Translations under genes and position numbers: made by a program
The notes under the pieces: generated by a model
What the model saw: the letters and a program-made list of their open reading frames with translations, nothing else
What the model was told of the DNA's origin: nothing
Database searches by the model: none
Source of the DNA: Arthrobacter bambusae
Lineage (GTDB): Bacteria; Actinomycetota; Actinomycetes; Actinomycetales; Micrococcaceae
Direction of reading: 5' to 3'
Assembly (NCBI RefSeq): GCF_030812595.1
Contig: NZ_JAUSSZ010000001.1
Coordinates: forward strand, 664,214-728,213
DNA: 64,000 nucleotides
In this document: positions 14,534 through 23,268 of the stretch, one piece after another
How the letters are laid out: the number at the start of each line of letters is the position of its first letter
Numbering within the stretch: the first letter of the stretch is position 1

Positions 14534-16885
14534 GTGAGTCAAAGAGGATTAGAACGAGACCCAGCCACAGCGCCGGGACAGGCAAAGAGCTGGCGGGCGT
14601 TCACCAAGACAAGGGCTCTGACAGCCGCCGGCGCCCTTGTCCTTTCCGCCATCGGGACCGGTGGCATCTTGGCCGCGCCCGCGGCACATGCCGCCGCCGA
14701 CCTGCCGGGCATGCACCGATCGGGCATCACCGTCCAGGCTCCGCCACCCCGGGGGTTTGGGGATTGGTCCATGTGGCTGGGTTCCCTGAACTTGAACGGC
14801 GCCGCCGGAGGTCCAACGGCATTCTGCTTTGACGTCGGGATCCCGGCCGGGCCGGCCGGGTCCGGGACCGTGGGCTCCCTTGGAAACCCACAACTTAACT
14901 ACGCCATCCAGAAGTACCAGGGCGATTCTGCCAACCATGCAGCCTTGGCATACCTGGCACACGAGCTCGCGGATCCGAGGTTCAACGTGCCATGGAACGG
15001 CATGGGTGCTCCCTATCCCAACCTGCGGGACTCATCCGATCCGCGGTTGCCCGGAGTCCGCGCCCAGGCCGCGGCAATGCTGGCCGACGCCAAGGCCAAT
15101 TCTGGCCCGTACTCCACCCGGCCGAAGCTCTCGATGGACGCGAACGGTCGCAGCGGCACAGTCACCGCGACGGAACTGATTTCCGCAGCCGGGAACAAGC
15201 TGAGCGGGTTTCCGGCCCGCGCAGTGCTGAACGGGCCAGCCGTATGGGCGGGAACGAACTCCCAGTCAATCAACGTCCGTACCGGAGATCAGCCCGGCTT
15301 CGCGGCCACCGGAAACGGACAAGTGTCCGTCACGCTGACAATCGACGCGCCCGGCGTGTCAGCGACAACCTACTCCGTACCGGGGTACCAGAACCTTCTC
15401 GTTGCAGGCGGGACCCAACCCGTCGCGGGGACGTCAGCCGATGCCAGAGTGATCTTCGATTTTCAGCCTGTAGCGACATCGACCGCCACCCGTTATGTGG
15501 AAGCAAGCCAGCCACTGTTGGATGTACTGCACGTAAACACGTCCACCGGGAGCACCAATGACTGGGTGTTAGTGAACGGCACCCACGTTCCAGCCCGATT
15601 CGACCTCGACTGGTACTACAGTCCGGTCAAACTCGCCCCGGCCGCCCAGGTCCCGGCTGGGGTGGTGAAGTTTGCTTCGGGAACCGGCACCGCGACGGGA
15701 CCCGGCGACGTCACGGTGACCGCGGACAAGAAGGCGGACAAAGCAGGCTACTACTACCCCGTGGCCCGCTTCGCCAAGGCGGCGCAGCCCACCGGGGTGC
15801 AGCAGTACTTCCGTGGCGACTGGACCGCTGGATTCAATGATCCGAACGAGGAGACGATCCAGAAGTACCAGCCCGAAGTAGTGACCAAGGCATCCGCCAT
15901 TGAAAACGGCAAGGTCCACGACATCATCACTGTCACCGGCAACGAACCACATAAGGAACTCTCCATCACAACGGACGTGGTCCTGACCTCAGTCTCCCCC
16001 ATTGCCGGCGGCACCGACACCGCCCCTGCCGACGCCGAGGTCATCGATACCGTCATCACGAAGGTCACCGGGAACGGCGAATTCAAGACCGCGGCCGTCG
16101 AGGTTCCATGGGAGAAAATCGTCGCCGAGAAATGGGCCAAAGGCCTGAATGCACATCTGTACTTCTCCGAGAAGATCGACGGTACCGAATCCACCAAGCC
16201 GTGGGACGGCAAAGAACTGCTGCCCAACGAAACCGTCACGGTCGCAAAACCTTCGATCGTCACCACGGCCTCGGAGAACGGCGCCGTTCCGCTCGTGGCC
16301 CACGACATCGGAATAGTCTCGGGCACCATCCCTTCCGGCGCCGGGATCAAAGTCACCACCAAAGTGAGCCAGTACAAGTTTGACGACTCGACGGACGGGT
16401 CCGCCCAGGCCGTCTGCGCCAACCCGTCCTGGACCTCCACGGATCAGGATGTCACCGAAACAGGCGAAATCACCTACCCGAGCCACACCATCGCCCACAA
16501 GGGTACATACGGATACGTCGAGGAACTTAACCTGACCATCGACAAGGGCCGGGGCAAGGAGCCATTCACCGCACAGCTGCACAAGGGCAACTGCGGCGAA
16601 AAGAACGAAACTGTTATCGCCTATCCCGAAGCAGCCACCGTCCCCCCAAAGGATCAGGCCCCAAAGGAGCCGGCCCCGAATAAGCCCGCACTGATGGTCA
16701 ACACCGGATTCGCGCCCGGCAGTGGCACGGGACAGGAAGCCGGGCCGAACCTGCCGCTGCTGCTCGCAGGCGGGACCGCCACCGCGTTGGCCATCCTTGG
16801 AGGAGCCGGGCTTTTGTACCGCAAACACTTCAACAACCGCCGAGGTGGAACGGACAGCCTCCCAGCGGACGAACACGCTGACTAG
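14534..16885 (+). CDS. Large cell-surface protein with C-terminal membrane anchor
   Basis: 783 residues from a GTG at 14534. A signal peptide covers about 25-54 (LTAAGALVLSAIGTGGILAA then AHAA). The N-terminal region (about 55-210) contains a single Cys in FCFDVGIP and a YAIQKY motif. Beta-rich repeats follow; segments such as TVTGNEPHKELSI, VPWEKIVAEKWA, LYFSEKI and KPSIVTTASENG resemble VaFE-type repeats seen in Actinobacterial adhesins (tentative). The tail has a Pro/Lys-rich linker, a helix at about 748-770 and a basic end (KHFNNRR), but no clear LPxTG or LAxTG; VNTGFAPG is the nearest. A sortase gene follows 90 bases downstream. Confidence 0.7.
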   Translation: MSQRGLERDPATAPGQAKSWRAFTKTRALTAAGALVLSAIGTGGILAAPAAHAAADLPGMHRSGITVQAPPPRGFGDWSMWLGSLNLNGAAGGPTAFCFDVGIPAGPAGSGTVGSLGNPQLNYAIQKYQGDSANHAALAYLAHELADPRFNVPWNGMGAPYPNLRDSSDPRLPGVRAQAAAMLADAKANSGPYSTRPKLSMDANGRSGTVTATELISAAGNKLSGFPARAVLNGPAVWAGTNSQSINVRTGDQPGFAATGNGQVSVTLTIDAPGVSATTYSVPGYQNLLVAGGTQPVAGTSADARVIFDFQPVATSTATRYVEASQPLLDVLHVNTSTGSTNDWVLVNGTHVPARFDLDWYYSPVKLAPAAQVPAGVVKFASGTGTATGPGDVTVTADKKADKAGYYYPVARFAKAAQPTGVQQYFRGDWTAGFNDPNEETIQKYQPEVVTKASAIENGKVHDIITVTGNEPHKELSITTDVVLTSVSPIAGGTDTAPADAEVIDTVITKVTGNGEFKTAAVEVPWEKIVAEKWAKGLNAHLYFSEKIDGTESTKPWDGKELLPNETVTVAKPSIVTTASENGAVPLVAHDIGIVSGTIPSGAGIKVTTKVSQYKFDDSTDGSAQAVCANPSWTSTDQDVTETGEITYPSHTIAHKGTYGYVEELNLTIDKGRGKEPFTAQLHKGNCGEKNETVIAYPEAATVPPKDQAPKEPAPNKPALMVNTGFAPGSGTGQEAGPNLPLLLAGGTATALAILGGAGLLYRKHFNNRRGGTDSLPADEHAD

Positions 16886-16975
16886 AAGCACCGCTGTCAG
16901 ATTGACGCGGGGCACCCGGATCCAGCCACCCAGGCTGACCACCGGGCGCCCCGCCCCACACCCGAGGAGCATCCC

Positions 16976-17635
16976 ATGATCGAACCCTGCGACCGTCGTC
17001 GCGTCCTGCTGAACCGTTGTGCACCGACTGCGCTCGTCCTTTTGGGAGCGGCCGGTGCGATTGCAGGCGTCTTGGCCTTTACAGCACCATCCGCTCCCCC
17101 GCCGGCTCGGCAGACACCTGCACTGGCGCCGTTTACTTCTGCCGAACCGGACACGTACACCGGGCCGACCGCGACTCCCGGCCTTCGGCCCAACACGCTT
17201 TCCATTCCGGGAATAGACCTCACAGTGGGGCTCGTGGACCAAGGCCGTGACGATTCCGGCTACCTGGTGGTCCCGCACGCCACCAAAGCTGCCCGCTACA
17301 AAGGGTCCGCGGCTGTTTGTGCCGCGGAGGGATCGACCCTCCTGGCCGGGCACGTCAACTTCCCGGACGGATCGCCCGCTCCGATGGCTTCCCTCGTCCG
17401 GGCGACCAAGGGCATGCCCCTCTATGTGTCAGACAAGTCCGGCATGACCTGCCGGTACAAGATCGTCGGCTTGGAATCGCTGGCGAAAACATCCCTGCCG
17501 GCGGATACGTTTGCCACCGAAGGCCCGCCCATACTGCGGGTGGTGACGTGTGATCTTGCGAGCCCCTTCCTCGCCGTTGCCGGGCAGGCCCAGTTCGCCA
17601 ACAACACCGTGGCCACCGCAGTCCCCTGGCCATGA
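16976..17635 (+). CDS. Class-F-like sortase, catalytic Arg not evident
   Basis: 219 residues, ATG preceded by GAGGAG. Membrane anchor helix at about 18-36, Pro-rich linker, then the sortase barrel from about 70. Catalytic His126 (LLAGHVNF) and Cys192 (VVTCDL) are present. The Arg normally found near the C-terminus, usually in a YRDN-like segment, appears as QFANNTVATA here, with no Arg after Cys192. Either Arg is supplied elsewhere or activity is altered. Downstream of a surface protein that also lacks a canonical sorting signal, so the two may form a dedicated pair. Confidence 0.75.
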   Translation: MIEPCDRRRVLLNRCAPTALVLLGAAGAIAGVLAFTAPSAPPPARQTPALAPFTSAEPDTYTGPTATPGLRPNTLSIPGIDLTVGLVDQGRDDSGYLVVPHATKAARYKGSAAVCAAEGSTLLAGHVNFPDGSPAPMASLVRATKGMPLYVSDKSGMTCRYKIVGLESLAKTSLPADTFATEGPPILRVVTCDLASPFLAVAGQAQFANNTVATAVPWP

Positions 17636-17694
17636 CGAACCGCTACGGTCCAAGGCGGGTTGGCGCGGTCAAGCAGGACGCAGGACTGCATGCT

Positions 17695-18540
17695 TCAAGC
17701 TGCATAGCTGCCGGTCCGGGCGTTCTTGGGTCTCGCTTTGTTCCAGACCAGCGATTGCAACGCCTCCCGGACGCCGGGCAAGGCAAGGGCGTTGACAGGT
17801 GAGATTCCGCGGAGGCGCCCCCAAAGGTAGCCGCGCTCGCCGCAGACAAACTCCACGAGCGCCCTCTTATGGCCTCTGGGCACGCAGCTCAACGCCCTGT
17901 TCGTTTCCAAACGGGAGAGCGCGGCACCAGGCTCCGGCGCGAAGGAAATCTCCTCCATGTGCCGGGACGCTCGCTGTTCAATCACCTGCAGGCCCTGCTC
18001 TGCAACGTCGCGATCCCAACCGGCCCTGATCAACAACGCCGTCAATTCGTCCCAGAGAGGCGACGAACCGGCGGGCATGTGCAAAGTGGCCATCGGAATC
18101 TGCGGCCATTCGCATTCATGTCCGTACACCGAGACCAGGGGCGCCATCTCCCCGAGCGTCTGGTTCTTCTTCATCTCCGCCCACACGCCGTCCCGGACAT
18201 CGCGCTCTGAGAGCCAGTGGCGCTGGGCCACAGTCCACGTTCGGAGCTCGTTGCGGACAACCGACAGCAGCCATGCGCAAGCCGGGACACCCGCGGGTAT
18301 TCCGCGGTCGCAAAGAACTTCGGCAGCGTAGGACAGCGGATCTTCGGGGGCAATTGAGGGGAACTCGTGCTGGAACCGGGACAGTAGGGCCGGAAGAACC
18401 GAACCGAACAACTCCCGGCAGGACGGACCGTCCCGGCCTTCCCGTTGCCATCTTGAGACCAAGTCCCGCAGGAAGCCGTCCCGTTCAGCCGGCGTCGAAA
18501 ACCCGCCACGGATTCCCGGAGTCACGCGGCGACGCCCCAC
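17695..18540 (-). CDS. Hypothetical protein, second gene of unknown unit
   Basis: 281 residues, mostly helical, Trp/Leu/Arg-rich, no signal or membrane helix. Features such as WLLSVVRNELRTWTVAQRHW and ALPGVREALQSLVWNKARPK suggest an alpha-helical nucleic-acid-associated protein, but no family is recognised. Its GTG/ATG start lies inside the end of the upstream gene (19-bp overlap with 18522-19244), so they are co-translated. Placed between a sortase and a type III polyketide synthase operon, convergent with the former. Confidence 0.6.
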   Translation of the reverse strand: MGRRRVTPGIRGGFSTPAERDGFLRDLVSRWQREGRDGPSCRELFGSVLPALLSRFQHEFPSIAPEDPLSYAAEVLCDRGIPAGVPACAWLLSVVRNELRTWTVAQRHWLSERDVRDGVWAEMKKNQTLGEMAPLVSVYGHECEWPQIPMATLHMPAGSSPLWDELTALLIRAGWDRDVAEQGLQVIEQRASRHMEEISFAPEPGAALSRLETNRALSCVPRGHKRALVEFVCGERGYLWGRLRGISPVNALALPGVREALQSLVWNKARPKNARTGSYAA

Positions 18541-19244
18541 TGCTTCGCAACATCGCTCATCAGTTCCGCTGCCGCGTGGAACTGGGCGGCCAGCCGGCGT
18601 CGACGTGCAGGATGGGCCTCAGGCAGGCGTTGGACCACAAGCTCAGAGGCTCCCATATTCCGGATCGAATCCATCAACTCCCGCAGCTGGAGTTCCGCCA
18701 GGACGGCCGCGTCGGAAGGACCCTGATCCACGCCCAAGGCGCCCACATCGCTCAGGAACCCCTCCACATCGAAAACTCCTTCATTGGGATCGGAGCCGGA
18801 AGCCGGGTGAATCACGCCGAACTCCGGTGGCACGGAAGGTGCAATGCGGCGGACTTTGCCGTCCAGGGACCACCTGACGGACGGCAGCGTTCCACCCTCG
18901 GCAACGCCCTTTGCAAGCAATGTCTTCACGGTCCCATGAGATACGCCCAAAACCGGGGCGATGGCACGGAGGGACAAATTTCCAGCTGCCAACTCCATGG
19001 CGACACTCACCCGGTCATTGCGCCTCAGGCTAGGAAGGACGAGTTGTTCGGCCTCCACCAACTCAGCCCACGTACCCAGGCCAAAGGCCTTCCACGCCCT
19101 CGCCTCATACAGTTCCAACGCAAGGTTCGCTGCTTGGCCGAGCAGCCGGTCAACCACGCCCACCTGGCGGTCAAGCTCAGCTAAACGCAGGCGCAACCGG
19201 TTCACTTTGACGCGGGCACCCCCGATATCCAGCTCTCCTTGCAT
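18522..19244 (-). CDS. Helix-turn-helix protein of unknown family
   Basis: 240 residues; the ATG at 19242-19244 has GGGGAGG 9 bases upstream. An N-terminal helix pair (RLRLRLAELDRQVGVVDRLL), then EARAWKAFGLGTWAELVEAE, which recalls the LGYxSWxEYxxxEF motif of plasmid/phage ParB-like or replication-linked proteins, then a helix-turn-helix at about 83-112 (LSLRAIAPVLGVSHGTVKTL). The C-terminal half is helical without known motifs. Its upstream region closely resembles the bacteriocin gene's (see 14217-14310), which suggests shared control. Confidence 0.6.
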   Translation of the reverse strand: MQGELDIGGARVKVNRLRLRLAELDRQVGVVDRLLGQAANLALELYEARAWKAFGLGTWAELVEAEQLVLPSLRRNDRVSVAMELAAGNLSLRAIAPVLGVSHGTVKTLLAKGVAEGGTLPSVRWSLDGKVRRIAPSVPPEFGVIHPASGSDPNEGVFDVEGFLSDVGALGVDQGPSDAAVLAELQLRELMDSIRNMGASELVVQRLPEAHPARRRRLAAQFHAAAELMSDVAKQWGVAA

Positions 19245-19256
19245 ACCTGCGCACCT

Positions 19257-19346
19257 CCCCAAAAGTACAAAGGACCCCCGGCATGCCGTTCAGCCGCACG
19301 GTCAAACGGTCAAATGGGCTGTTACTAAAAACAGTGGCCCTTCGTC
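19257..19346 (-). promoter_or_regulatory. Upstream block matching that of the bacteriocin gene
   Basis: Second copy of the block at 14217-14310, again directly upstream of a minus-strand gene: CCCCAAAAGTACAAAGGACC (19257-19276), AAACGGTCAAATGG (19304-19317), TTACTAAAAACAGTGGCCC (19322-19340). The palindrome seen in the other copy is weaker here. Confidence 0.55.
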
Positions 19347-19486
19347 CCGATTCATGACGCAGAGCTCCGGAAATCCCCCGAAACAGCACGCGGCGCGCTC
19401 CCGCGGGAAACGGGTGATGCCCATAAAACGTCCATATTTCCACGCTCTGCCATTGTCAACGGGATCGTCGTCGCCAACAATGAAGC

Positions 19487-20623
19487 ATGCCGGTCTACGT
19501 GAGGTCCCTGGAAACTGCCGTACCGCCAACAGTGCTTGTGCAGCCACAAGCCCGCGACGTATTTGCATCCCAACCCGGCCTGACACGGCTCGGTTCCCGC
19601 TTGGTACGAACTTGCTTCGATTCAGCAGCCATCGACACCCGATTCACCGCGGTCGCCGAATTGTCCCTGGACAGCCACGCCGAGAATCCGTCGTTCTTTG
19701 ACCCTGCCACGGGCCGCGTCCTTAGCCCCAGCACGAAAGTACGGAACGAAATCTTCGCCGTGGAGGCCACCAAGCTGTTCATTGAGGCCGCCAAAGCTGC
19801 CCTGGGGAAATGCCCCGATCTTGACCTGCTTGACGTAACCCATGTCATCACTGTTTCCTGCACCGGGTTTTTCAATCCGGGCCCGGACTACAAAGTAGTC
19901 CGGGCCCTCGGACTCAGCCCGGCGGTGCAGCGCTATCACCTCGGCTTCATGGGTTGCTACGCCGCCTTCCCGGCGCTTCGAGCAGCCCGGCAGTTTTGTC
20001 AGGCCGATCCTTCCGCCGTGGTCCTCGTGATCTGCGTGGAACTTTGTTCGCTGCACGTCCGGACCTCGAATGATCCGGACACCATCATGGGCTCGGCGAT
20101 CTTTGCGGACGGTGCTGCGGCCGCCGTCGTGACTTCCCGTGAACCTGAAGGGCCGGACCCGGCGATCAGGCTGGATCATTTCGAGACTGTCCTCACTCCG
20201 GTCGGCGAAGAAGCCATGGCATGGAACATCGGGGACGAGGGTTTCGAAATGGTTCTCGGAACATACGTGCCGCACATTATCGAGGAACACATCACCGGCG
20301 CAATCGAGCCGCTGTTCGCGCGTGAGCCCGCCTTGGCGGGAATCCCCTACAGGGACATTACGCATTGGGCCATCCATCCCGGCGGCCGCAGCATCCTCGA
20401 CAAAGTCGAGTCGAAGCTTGAACTCACCGAAGAACAGTTGAGTCCCGCGCGCGAAGTCCTTCGCAACTACGGCAACATGAGCAGCGCCACCGTGCTCTTC
20501 GTCTTGAAGCACATCCTCGACCAAACTCCGGCTCAGCGGGAGGAACGCATCTGCTCCATGGCATTCGGGCCCGGCCTGACCGTGGAGACAGGGCTGTTCA
20601 CCCGGGTTTCCCCGGATCTGTGA
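19487..20623 (+). CDS. Type III polyketide synthase (alkylresorcinol/alkylpyrone type)
   Basis: 378 residues with the chalcone-synthase-like thiolase fold. Catalytic triad visible: Cys157 (FMGCYAAFP), His297 (WAIHPGG) and Asn330 (NYGNMSS). GFGPG-like loop appears as AFGPGLTVE near the C-terminus. Such enzymes extend a long acyl-CoA starter with malonyl-CoA and cyclise the product to a resorcinol or pyrone. It heads an operon with a methyltransferase and a flavin hydroxylase, the same set as the Streptomyces srsABC operon for methylated alkylquinone-type phenolic lipids, so a membrane phenolic lipid is the likely product. The start ATG has no strong ribosome site. Confidence 0.9.
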   Translation: MPVYVRSLETAVPPTVLVQPQARDVFASQPGLTRLGSRLVRTCFDSAAIDTRFTAVAELSLDSHAENPSFFDPATGRVLSPSTKVRNEIFAVEATKLFIEAAKAALGKCPDLDLLDVTHVITVSCTGFFNPGPDYKVVRALGLSPAVQRYHLGFMGCYAAFPALRAARQFCQADPSAVVLVICVELCSLHVRTSNDPDTIMGSAIFADGAAAAVVTSREPEGPDPAIRLDHFETVLTPVGEEAMAWNIGDEGFEMVLGTYVPHIIEEHITGAIEPLFAREPALAGIPYRDITHWAIHPGGRSILDKVESKLELTEEQLSPAREVLRNYGNMSSATVLFVLKHILDQTPAQREERICSMAFGPGLTVETGLFTRVSPDL

Positions 20624-20633
20624 CGCTGGAACC

Positions 20634-21365
20634 GTGATGCCTGCTCTCCCCCGGCCAGGAGGCTTTCTCGGCGCAAGGGATGTAGCCGCCGTGGAAGACA
20701 TGGACCGGCCCGATTGCGAACTTGACCGGCTCAACCGGAGCTACGCGCGGTTTTCGATCGTCAACGCGGTGGTCTCGGGCTGGCGTGCTACCTACACCTC
20801 GCGGATCAAGCCACTGCTCACGACGGCGGAGCCCACCACCGTCCTCGACATCGGTTGCGGTGGTGGAGATGTCGCCCGTAACCTCGCCCGCCGTGCCGCT
20901 GCAGACGGCTACCGCCTGGAAGTCACCGGGATCGACCCGGACGAACGCGCCTTCGATTTCGCGAACTCCGCACGGCCCGTGGAGGGCGTGAGCTACCGAA
21001 AAGCCCTCAGTTCAGAGCTCGTGTCAGAAGGGCGCAAGTTCGACGTCGTCATTTCCAACCATGTGCTGCATCACTTGACCACACAGGAACTCGCCTCGTT
21101 CCTTGACGATTCCGAACAGCTTTGCCGCCGGATTGCCTTGCACAACGACCTCACGCGCAGCCGCCTCGCATATGCGCTCTTTTGGGCGGGCTCTTGGCCG
21201 CTTGGCGTTGGATCCTACATCCACGGTGACGGCCTCACGTCCATCAGGCGCAGTTACACAGCAGCGGAGCTGCGTGCCGGCACTCCCCCGGCCTGGACGG
21301 TTGAACCGAACGGTTTGTGGCACAACCTGCTCGTCTACCGGCCCGGCGAGGTCCCCGATGTTTGA
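20634..21365 (+). CDS. Class I SAM-dependent methyltransferase (phenolic lipid operon)
   Basis: 243 residues from a GTG at 20634 (an ATG follows at 20637), 10 bases after the synthase stop. SAM-binding motif VLDIGCGGGDVARNL at about 76-90, acidic motif VTGIDPDERAF, and DVVISNHVLHHL for the third motif. Resembles UbiE/UbiG-type quinone methyltransferases. In this operon it probably methylates the resorcinol ring made by the type III synthase or its hydroxylated form. Its stop overlaps the next start by 8 bp. Confidence 0.85.
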   Translation: MMPALPRPGGFLGARDVAAVEDMDRPDCELDRLNRSYARFSIVNAVVSGWRATYTSRIKPLLTTAEPTTVLDIGCGGGDVARNLARRAAADGYRLEVTGIDPDERAFDFANSARPVEGVSYRKALSSELVSEGRKFDVVISNHVLHHLTTQELASFLDDSEQLCRRIALHNDLTRSRLAYALFWAGSWPLGVGSYIHGDGLTSIRRSYTAAELRAGTPPAWTVEPNGLWHNLLVYRPGEVPDV

Positions 21366-22500
21366 CGTCGTGGTGGTTGGAGCCGGTCCGGTTGGGCTTT
21401 TCATGGCGGCCCTGCTGTTGCAAAGCGGGCACCGCGTTGCAGTCCTGGAAAGGCGCGCGACGTCGAGCCGCCAGACCCGCGCCATAGGAATCCATCCGCC
21501 CGCCCTGGCGGCCTTGGACACAGTCGGCGCCGCCACTCCCCTGGTCTCTTCAGGTGTTCGAATCACCCGTGGTGCCGCGTACAGCGGAGGCAGGAAAGTT
21601 GCCGACATGGACTTCGCCCGCCCCTCGGCCGAATACCCCTTCATCCTTTCCGTCCCGCAATATCTCACCACGCACGCCCTCGAGTGCAGGGTGGCCGAGC
21701 TCGAGCCTGGCGCACTCCACCGCGGGGTGCAGGTTGAGGAGGTGCTCGACGACGGAGGGCACCTGCGGTTGCGTGGACAACAAGAGGGAGCTCCGGCGGA
21801 GTTTCTGGGCCGCTTCGTGGTGGCAGCCGACGGCGTCCATTCGGCAGTGCGCGCGGGACTGGGCCTCGAGCCACGCTTGCGGACGTATCCCGACTATTAC
21901 GTCATGGGCGATTTCCGGGATGAATCGACGTACGGCGACAACGCCGTACTCTTCCTTGAGCCGGGAGGAATCGTCGAATCCTTTCCGCTGCCCGGCGGAA
22001 TCCGCCGTTGGGTCGTCCGGCTCGGCGCCCCGTGTCAGGAACCCACTCCCCGTGCGCTCGCCGTCCTCATCAACAAGCGGACCGGCAGTGCGGTGGACTC
22101 CGCCAGCAACACGATGATCAGCGCCTTCGGCGTCACCTCGCGGTTGGTCTCCCGGATGGTCCACGGCCGGGTCGCATTGCTGGGAGATGCGGCACACGAG
22201 ATCAGCCCGATCGGCGGTCAGGGGATGAACCTGGGCTGGTTGGACGCTGTTGCCCTGGCGCCGATCATCAGCGAAGCGTTGCGGACCTCCGCGGGAGGTC
22301 CTGCCGGCAAGGAACTCACAGCATTCGAGAGGGACCGGCAGCGCGCGGCGAAGAAGGCCATCTGGCAGGCCGGCCTGAATATGGCGCTGGGGCGCCCCCT
22401 GCCGCCGAAGATCCTCAGCGCCCGGAACGCCCTGATCGGGCGGGCAATCACCCTGCCGATGTTCTCGGAGCTTGTTGCCCGGAGATTCACGATGCACTAG
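21358..22500 (+). CDS. FAD-dependent aromatic hydroxylase/monooxygenase (phenolic lipid operon)
   Basis: 380 residues; ATG 21358 overlaps the methyltransferase stop. GxGxxG FAD motif VVVGAGPVGLFMA at 4-16, the DG motif region VVAADGVHSAVR at about 157-168, and GDAAHEISPIGGQGMNLG at about 277-294 that binds the FAD ribityl chain. It belongs to the PHBH-like group A flavoprotein monooxygenases using NAD(P)H. By analogy with SrsC it should hydroxylate the alkylresorcinol to give a hydroquinone/quinone lipid. Confidence 0.88.
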   Translation: MFDVVVVGAGPVGLFMAALLLQSGHRVAVLERRATSSRQTRAIGIHPPALAALDTVGAATPLVSSGVRITRGAAYSGGRKVADMDFARPSAEYPFILSVPQYLTTHALECRVAELEPGALHRGVQVEEVLDDGGHLRLRGQQEGAPAEFLGRFVVAADGVHSAVRAGLGLEPRLRTYPDYYVMGDFRDESTYGDNAVLFLEPGGIVESFPLPGGIRRWVVRLGAPCQEPTPRALAVLINKRTGSAVDSASNTMISAFGVTSRLVSRMVHGRVALLGDAAHEISPIGGQGMNLGWLDAVALAPIISEALRTSAGGPAGKELTAFERDRQRAAKKAIWQAGLNMALGRPLPPKILSARNALIGRAITLPMFSELVARRFTMH

Positions 22501-22590
22501 GGCGGCTGGGATCGCGACGGCGGCCGGCGTCACCGCGGCCTGCGCCGAGGGTTGCGCGGACGGTCGGGGCTATCCCACTAAGCTCGATCC

Positions 22591-23268
22591 ATGGACTTCG
22601 AGACGCGCCCCCTGCCCGCCGGCCCGGATACGACGTTGACTGCCTCGGAAATCCGCGGCGCAGTTCAGGACTTACTCGGGCTCGATGGCCTTCCGCCTAT
22701 CGTGCAGGTCGGCCATCCCGTGCTGCGCCAGCGGGCAGCGCCCTATGACGGCCAACTCGAGGACACCGAATTGGCACAGCTGATTGAGCGGATGCGGGAT
22801 GTCATGCATGCCGCTCCCGGCGTAGGCCTCGCCGCGCCGCAGCTCGGAATCCCCTTGCAGCTGGCTGTGCTCGAAGACCAATTCGATGTTGATCCTATTG
22901 CCTCGGAGACCCGGGAACGGGCGCCGCTTGGCTTCTTCGCGATGCTCAATCCCGGCTACGAACCCGAAGGGACTTCAACGGCGTCGTTCTACGAAGGCTG
23001 CCTCTCGATGCGAGGATTCCAGGCCGTGGTGACAAGGCACCGCAAGGTTCGCCTGCGCTACCAGCGTCCTGACGGCAGTGCGGCCTCGGCCGGATTTTCC
23101 GGATGGCAGGCCCGGATAGTCCAGCACGAGACCGACCACCTGCACGGCGGACTCTATTTGGACCGCGCCGAACTGCGGTCGTTGGCCAGTGACGAAGAGT
23201 ACTCCGCCCATTGGGCGTACCCCGGAATAGATGAGGCACGCCGCGGGCTGGGTTTCCTCAACCCTTAG
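22591..23268 (+). CDS. def: Peptide deformylase
   Basis: 225 residues. The three deformylase motifs are present: GVGLAAPQ (77-84), EGCLS with metal ligand Cys137, and QHETDHL with ligands His179 and His183 and catalytic Glu180. It removes the formyl group from nascent N-termini at the ribosome. An extended N-terminus of about 35 residues precedes the usual IVQVGHPVLR start. Its end overlaps the end of the convergent S9 peptidase gene by 11 bp, leaving no room for a terminator between them. Confidence 0.92.
   Translation: MDFETRPLPAGPDTTLTASEIRGAVQDLLGLDGLPPIVQVGHPVLRQRAAPYDGQLEDTELAQLIERMRDVMHAAPGVGLAAPQLGIPLQLAVLEDQFDVDPIASETRERAPLGFFAMLNPGYEPEGTSTASFYEGCLSMRGFQAVVTRHRKVRLRYQRPDGSAASAGFSGWQARIVQHETDHLHGGLYLDRAELRSLASDEEYSAHWAYPGIDEARRGLGFLNP

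Noticed and set aside
15989..17353. 454-codon open frame on the minus strand
   Set aside because: It runs opposite the surface-protein and sortase genes, has no ribosome site and an unnatural Gly/Arg-rich composition; a GC-rich antisense shadow.
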